A stretch of 64,000 nt of DNA, taken from NCBI RefSeq assembly GCF_000802965.1, contig NZ_JSAK01000020.1:62001-126000 (forward strand), given 5' to 3'. The notes beneath the pieces are model-generated. The model saw nothing but the letters and a program-made list of their open reading frames with translations, did no database searches and was not told where the DNA came from. This DNA comes from Pseudomonas fluorescens. GTDB taxonomy: Bacteria > Pseudomonadota > Gammaproteobacteria > Pseudomonadales > Pseudomonadaceae. Positions 60,620-64,000 of the stretch are shown here, piece after piece (the first letter of the stretch is position 1; the number at the start of each line of letters is the position of its first letter). The position numbers were made by a program, and so were the translations under genes.

Positions 60620-61339
60620 TTATTCGCTCGCTGTGGCCACACTCTCCAGCCGATACCCATACCCATAAATCGTCAGCAGCTGCCATCCACGGTCAGCGGT
60701 CAGCCCCAGTTTGTTGCGCAAGCGATAGATGTGTGTATCCAGCGGCCGAGAAGAGTCCATTTCTTCGTGAGTCCAGAATCGCTGGTAGAGGTATTCCCGG
60801 GACAACGGCCGGCCCAGGTTGGTGAACAGGCAGCGCGCCAGTCGATATTCACGCTCCGTCATGACAATGGGGCTGCCCCCTCGCTTGACGGTTAACTCGG
60901 CATCATCGAACACCAGGTCATTGAAACTCAGCACTTCAGCCGCTGCGTTGCGCTGCTGACTGTGCCGACGCAGTACCGCCGCGACCCGGGCTTTCAGTTC
61001 GTTGGGGCGAAACGGTTTGCTGACGTAGTCATCGGCACCGGCATTCAAGGCCTGGACGATGTCACTCTCTGTGTCGCGACTGGTGAGCATGATCGCCGCC
61101 GGGGGCGCTTCCATGTGTTCGCGGGTCCAGCGCAGCAGTTCGAGACCGCTCAGGTCAGGCATTTGCCAGTCGAGGATAAGCAGGTCATAGGTTTCCCGGC
61201 GCAGCTGACGCAACAGGTCCTCTCCCCTCTCAAAACTGTGCAACGACCAGGCATCCTCCCCCGGTTCAGCCATCTGATGCAGGGTCTGTTCTACCCGGCG
61301 CAGTTCTGCCGGTTCATCGTCCAGTATCGCGACACGCAT
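60620..61339 (-). CDS. OmpR-family response regulator
   Basis: A 239-residue regulator with receiver domain (AILDDEPAEL acid pocket, phospho-acceptor Asp57 in LLILDWQMPDLSG, TSRD, KPF) and winged-helix DNA-binding domain (LVFDDAELTVKRGG, LTMTEREYRLARCLF, DTHIYRLRNKL, TIYGYGYRL). ATG 61339 is chosen at MRVAILDDE. Divergent from the histidine kinase gene; the two would form one signalling pair. Target genes unknown. Confidence 0.9.
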   Translation of the reverse strand: MRVAILDDEPAELRRVEQTLHQMAEPGEDAWSLHSFERGEDLLRQLRRETYDLLILDWQMPDLSGLELLRWTREHMEAPPAAIMLTSRDTESDIVQALNAGADDYVSKPFRPNELKARVAAVLRRHSQQRNAAAEVLSFNDLVFDDAELTVKRGGSPIVMTEREYRLARCLFTNLGRPLSREYLYQRFWTHEEMDSSRPLDTHIYRLRNKLGLTADRGWQLLTIYGYGYRLESVATASE

Positions 61340-61471
61340 GTGCGGTATTCCTTGGGCTCGGGGGCGGTCCGTTGTGAACAGACAATAGCTACTCGGATAA
61401 CGAAAGTAAAAGCAGCCCACCGTTGGTCGACGTCCGCTATGATTTCGATCATTCATTCAGAACGGTGAGCC

Positions 61472-61516
61472 ATGGACGAATTTTACTGCTACGTCAGTGA
61501 TGCCAATGATGAATGA
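61472..61516 (+). CDS. Possible leader mini-ORF of the kinase gene
   Basis: ATG at 61472 encodes 14 residues (MDEFYCYVSDANDE) and the TGA at 61514-61516 falls just after the kinase start codons at 61500-61509. Weak GGTGAG upstream. Coupling is only an inference from the overlap. Confidence 0.25.
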   Translation: MDEFYCYVSDANDE

Positions 61517-63038
61517 GCGCCGGCGGGGACGCCGTGAGCCAACGCAGGTTCAGCGATTGTTCAGACAATTGCTGCGCGAATGGTTGTGGATAAGTCTGGT
61601 GCTGTTGCCGTTGACCGCTCTGCTCTCCTATCGCGCGCAAGTCAACTTGCACGATGGCACTCCGACGTTGGGAGTGATGCTCTCGGTCTTGCTGGTGATG
61701 TGCGTATTGGGACTGCTGCTGTGGTTGCCGCGCATGAAGCTTTGGATGACCCTCGGAGGCATGGCCGTTGCGTTTCTGGTTGATTTCGGTCTGGCGGAAC
61801 TGCAGCCGTGGTGGTCACCGACCCCAAGCGTACTGGGTATGTTGTTGGCTTACCTGATCTGGAATTGGCGGCGTCTCAGCGTGGTGTTGACCTACTTCGG
61901 ATGGGAATTGGCGCGTCTGGACGCTGAACCGAAAATATTGCCTGAACGCCGACGTACGCCGTTCCCCACCGGCGACCGCTTGCAGGGGCAAGTCATGGCG
62001 CTGGAGCAGGCCATGAGTCGCGCTCGCGACACCCATCGCTTCATTGCGGACGGTCTGGAGTATCTGCCAGTCGCCACGTTGATCAGTGACCCGAATGGCC
62101 GGATCCTGTTGGGCAACCGCAAGGCTCGTGAGCTGTTCAGTAATGATTTGGTGGGCGAAGACGTGCTTGAGCAAATGGCACGATTGGGCTATCCGGAACT
62201 GGTTAACGGCGCACCTGCTCTGTTATCTGAATTGCCGCTGCTGGAATTCCGCGACATCAAGGAGCGTAGCCTGCGCCTGGAGCGTGCGCCGTTGCTGCCA
62301 GTGGACGGGGAAACGCCGGTGGGTTGGCTGTTGAGCCTGACTGACCTCAGCGTCGAACGCGATGCAGAAGAACAACGCGGCGTCTTGTTGCGCTTCCTGT
62401 CACATGATCTGCGGGCACCCCATTCGGCGATTCTCGCCCTGCTTGATGTGCATCGCCAACAGGTGGGTGGCGATGCGCAGTTGTTTGATCAAATCGAGCT
62501 TCAGGTGCGCCGCGCATTGGATCTCACCGAAAGCTTCGTGCAGCTGGCGAGGGCCGAATCCGAAGCGTATGAATTTCAACCGAGCCTGTTTGCAATGATG
62601 GTGCTGGATGTCTTCGACCAGGCGTTGCCCATTGCCCAGCAGAAGCGGATCGAATTGCTCCAGCAAATAGACGTAGAGGCGCAGGAAAGTTTGGTCATGG
62701 CGGATCAGGCGCTGCTGACTCGGGCGCTGTTCAATTTGTTGGAAAACGCCATTAAATACAGCGCTCCCGGTACATCCGTCCGTTTAACAGTCAAGCGCGA
62801 CGAAGGCTGGCTGACGTGTGAATTGGTCGACCAGGGCAAAGGCATTACCCCCAATGAACTACCCGATTTGTTCAGTCAGTACCGTCGTTTTTCATCGGCC
62901 CAGGGTATCGATGGTGTAGGACTTGGTCTGTCGATGGTGAAAGCAGTGGTGGATCGTCACGAGGGGCTGATTGGATGCCGAAGCGTGGTGGGTGAAGGGA
63001 CTTGTTTCAGTCTTCGGTTGCCTCTGTTCGAAGAGTGA
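61500..63038 (+). CDS. Sensor histidine kinase, multi-pass with PAS domain
   Basis: A 512-residue kinase: three or four membrane segments in residues 25-125, a PAS domain (about 180-290, DGLEYLPVATLISDPNGRILLGNRKARELFS), HisKA with LRFLSHDLRAPHSAILALLD (His302), and a HATPase_c domain (NLLENAIKYSAPG N box, DQGKGITPNELPDLFSQYRRF, GVGLGLSMVKAVVDRH). The signal is unknown. Several in-frame starts cluster at 61497-61509 without a Shine-Dalgarno, and a 14-codon mini-ORF (61472-61516) ends across them, so the start is uncertain and may be translationally coupled. Confidence 0.9.
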   Translation: MPMMNERRRGRREPTQVQRLFRQLLREWLWISLVLLPLTALLSYRAQVNLHDGTPTLGVMLSVLLVMCVLGLLLWLPRMKLWMTLGGMAVAFLVDFGLAELQPWWSPTPSVLGMLLAYLIWNWRRLSVVLTYFGWELARLDAEPKILPERRRTPFPTGDRLQGQVMALEQAMSRARDTHRFIADGLEYLPVATLISDPNGRILLGNRKARELFSNDLVGEDVLEQMARLGYPELVNGAPALLSELPLLEFRDIKERSLRLERAPLLPVDGETPVGWLLSLTDLSVERDAEEQRGVLLRFLSHDLRAPHSAILALLDVHRQQVGGDAQLFDQIELQVRRALDLTESFVQLARAESEAYEFQPSLFAMMVLDVFDQALPIAQQKRIELLQQIDVEAQESLVMADQALLTRALFNLLENAIKYSAPGTSVRLTVKRDEGWLTCELVDQGKGITPNELPDLFSQYRRFSSAQGIDGVGLGLSMVKAVVDRHEGLIGCRSVVGEGTCFSLRLPLFEE

Positions 63039-63060
63039 AACTCTCACATCAAGGGTATAA

Positions 63061-63089
63061 AAAAACCGGCTATATCAGCCGGTTTTTTT
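63061..63089 (+). terminator. Terminator of the kinase gene
   Basis: AAAAACCGGCT/AGCCGGTTTTTTT stem-loop with A and T flanks, 22 bases after the stop; may serve both strands. Confidence 0.9.
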
Positions 63090-63218
63090 GCGCCCGAAAA
63101 AAACTTATGCACGTTTTTCGGAGATTTATCTGATTTTGAAATATGTATATAAATCATTACCTTAAAGATAAATTACGCCGCTTTTCTCACAAACGGTACA
63201 CAGGTTATCCACAGAACC

Positions 63219-63998
63219 TCAGACAACCACTTGATCATTGGCAACGGGCGCTTGCGGAGCCGGTGGCAGAGAGCCCATTTCCCGTTGCATTTGTTCGTTC
63301 CAGGCCTGGATCCTGTCGTTTAATTCGGCGATGGCTCGAGGGCCGCTGCCTTCGGCATACATCGGTTCGCCGATGATTACGGTGATGACACCCTGGTTCT
63401 TTTTCCAGCCGGTTTTCGGCCAGAACTTGCCGGCATTGTGTGCAATCGGCAGCACTGGCAGATCGGCATTAACCGCCAACGCGGTGCCGCCCCGGGAGAA
63501 TTTGCCGATGGTGCCGTAGGGAACGCGCGTGCCTTCGGGGAAGATCAGCACCCAGACGTTGTCCTTGAGCAGTTCGTCGCCCTTCTTCGCTACGTGCTTG
63601 AGAGCGGCTTTCGGGTTGTCACGGTCGATGGCAATTGGCCGCAGCATGGCCATCGCCCAACCGAAAAACGGCACATAAAGCAGTTCACGCTTGAGCACCT
63701 GGCTCAGCGGTGAGAAATAGGCGGAGAGAAAGAAAGTCTCCCAGGTGCTCTGGTGGTTCGACTGGATTACGCAGGGACGATCCGGCACGTTGTGCTCGCC
63801 CTTCACTTCGTAGCGAATACCCAGGAACACCTTGCTCAACCACAAGGCGCAGCGGCACCAATAGACATTGATGAAGCGATAGCGCGCCTTGAACGGCAAA
63901 AAGGGCGCGATAAAAAAACTCAGGCTGCACCACAGCAAGGAGCTGGTGCCCAGCAGCAGGTAAAAGAGAAAGGTCCTGATGGCCTGCAATATCGACAT
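63219..63998 (-). CDS. 1-acyl-sn-glycerol-3-phosphate acyltransferase (PlsC/LptA type)
   Basis: A 259-residue inner-membrane acyltransferase converting lysophosphatidate to phosphatidate. N-terminal hydrophobic segments, NHQSTWE (His82, Glu87; an HX4E form of the usual HX4D that is common in this proteobacterial group), FFGWAMAMLRPIAIDR, FPEGTR at 153-158 and LPVLPIAHNAG. The C-terminus ends in a short Pro/Ala tail. In Pseudomonas this gene follows gyrB as lptA; here the two-component pair is inserted between. Complete, starting two bases from the window end. A DnaA box lies at 63205-63213 just after its stop. Confidence 0.93.
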   Translation of the reverse strand: MSILQAIRTFLFYLLLGTSSLLWCSLSFFIAPFLPFKARYRFINVYWCRCALWLSKVFLGIRYEVKGEHNVPDRPCVIQSNHQSTWETFFLSAYFSPLSQVLKRELLYVPFFGWAMAMLRPIAIDRDNPKAALKHVAKKGDELLKDNVWVLIFPEGTRVPYGTIGKFSRGGTALAVNADLPVLPIAHNAGKFWPKTGWKKNQGVITVIIGEPMYAEGSGPRAIAELNDRIQAWNEQMQREMGSLPPAPQAPVANDQVVV

Positions 63999-64000
63999 GG

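Noticed and set aside
63460..63470. HX4E instead of HX4D in the acyltransferase as a possible inactivating change
   Set aside because: NHQSTWE is a known regular variant in proteobacterial lysophosphatidate acyltransferases, and FPEGTR is intact.
1..64000. tRNA, rRNA, insertion sequences, prophage
   Set aside because: I looked for cloverleaf-like ends, rRNA cores, transposase domains and terminal repeats and found none.

Overview
This is the replication-origin region of a chromosome from a Pseudomonas of the fluorescens/putida kind. The order rpmH-rnpA-yidD-yidC-mnmE on one side and dnaA-dnaN-recF-gyrB on the other, followed by mnmG-rsmG-parA-parB-atpIBEFHAGDC-glmU-glmR-glmS, is the classic Pseudomonas oriC layout. 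Other support comes from parS sites (TGTTCCACGTGGAAC), many perfect DnaA boxes (TTATCCACA), REP palindromes of the GATCGCAGCCT type typical of this group, and protein sequences that read as Pseudomonas. I see no rRNA, tRNA, CRISPR array, insertion sequence or prophage.

Layout. 1-9.2 kb: the N-terminal membrane part of an edge-truncated protein, uvrD, an EamA transporter, a Tim44-like protein, an SMI1/KNR4 protein, a CPA2 antiporter, an acyl-CoA thioesterase, pdxY and a DUF3301 protein. 9.2-13.8 kb: a zinc-starvation cluster with two COG0523 (CobW-like) GTPases, a small secreted protein, folE2 and a threonyl-tRNA synthetase-like protein without a catalytic core, arranged around two Zur-like boxes. 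13.9-17.2 kb: a DUF3617 protein, cardiolipin synthase and a cyclopropane-fatty-acid synthase-type methyltransferase. 17.3-23.3 kb: a four-gene, translationally coupled operon of three SPFH (HflK/HflC-like) membrane proteins and a P1B-type metal ATPase resembling HmtA, preceded by a third Zur-like box. 23.5-33.4 kb: lpd3, an Lrp regulator with a divergent LysE exporter, a TPR protein/DUF3142 lipoprotein pair, and a LysR-GST-flavoprotein/ferredoxin fusion group. 33.5-48 kb: glmS, glmR, glmU, the ATP synthase operon and parAB/rsmG. 47.4-60.5 kb: mnmG, an origin-like intergenic region, mnmE, yidC, yidD, rnpA, rpmH, oriC, dnaA, dnaN, recF, gyrB. 60.6-64 kb: a divergent two-component pair and a lysophosphatidate acyltransferase.

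How it fits together. The right half is chromosome replication and segregation (DnaA/oriC, ParA-ParB-parS) joined to housekeeping supply lines: ATP, UDP-GlcNAc, tRNA modification and membrane insertion. The left half is more variable. Its most coherent theme is coping with zinc shortage: three copies of GTTAYnnnATAAC lie upstream of metal-chaperone GTPases, a zinc-sparing folate enzyme and a probable metal-import ATPase partnered with a His-rich flotillin-like complex. The least explained items are the core-less ThrRS paralog in the zinc cluster, the SPFH-ATPase operon, and the TPR/DUF3142 pair.
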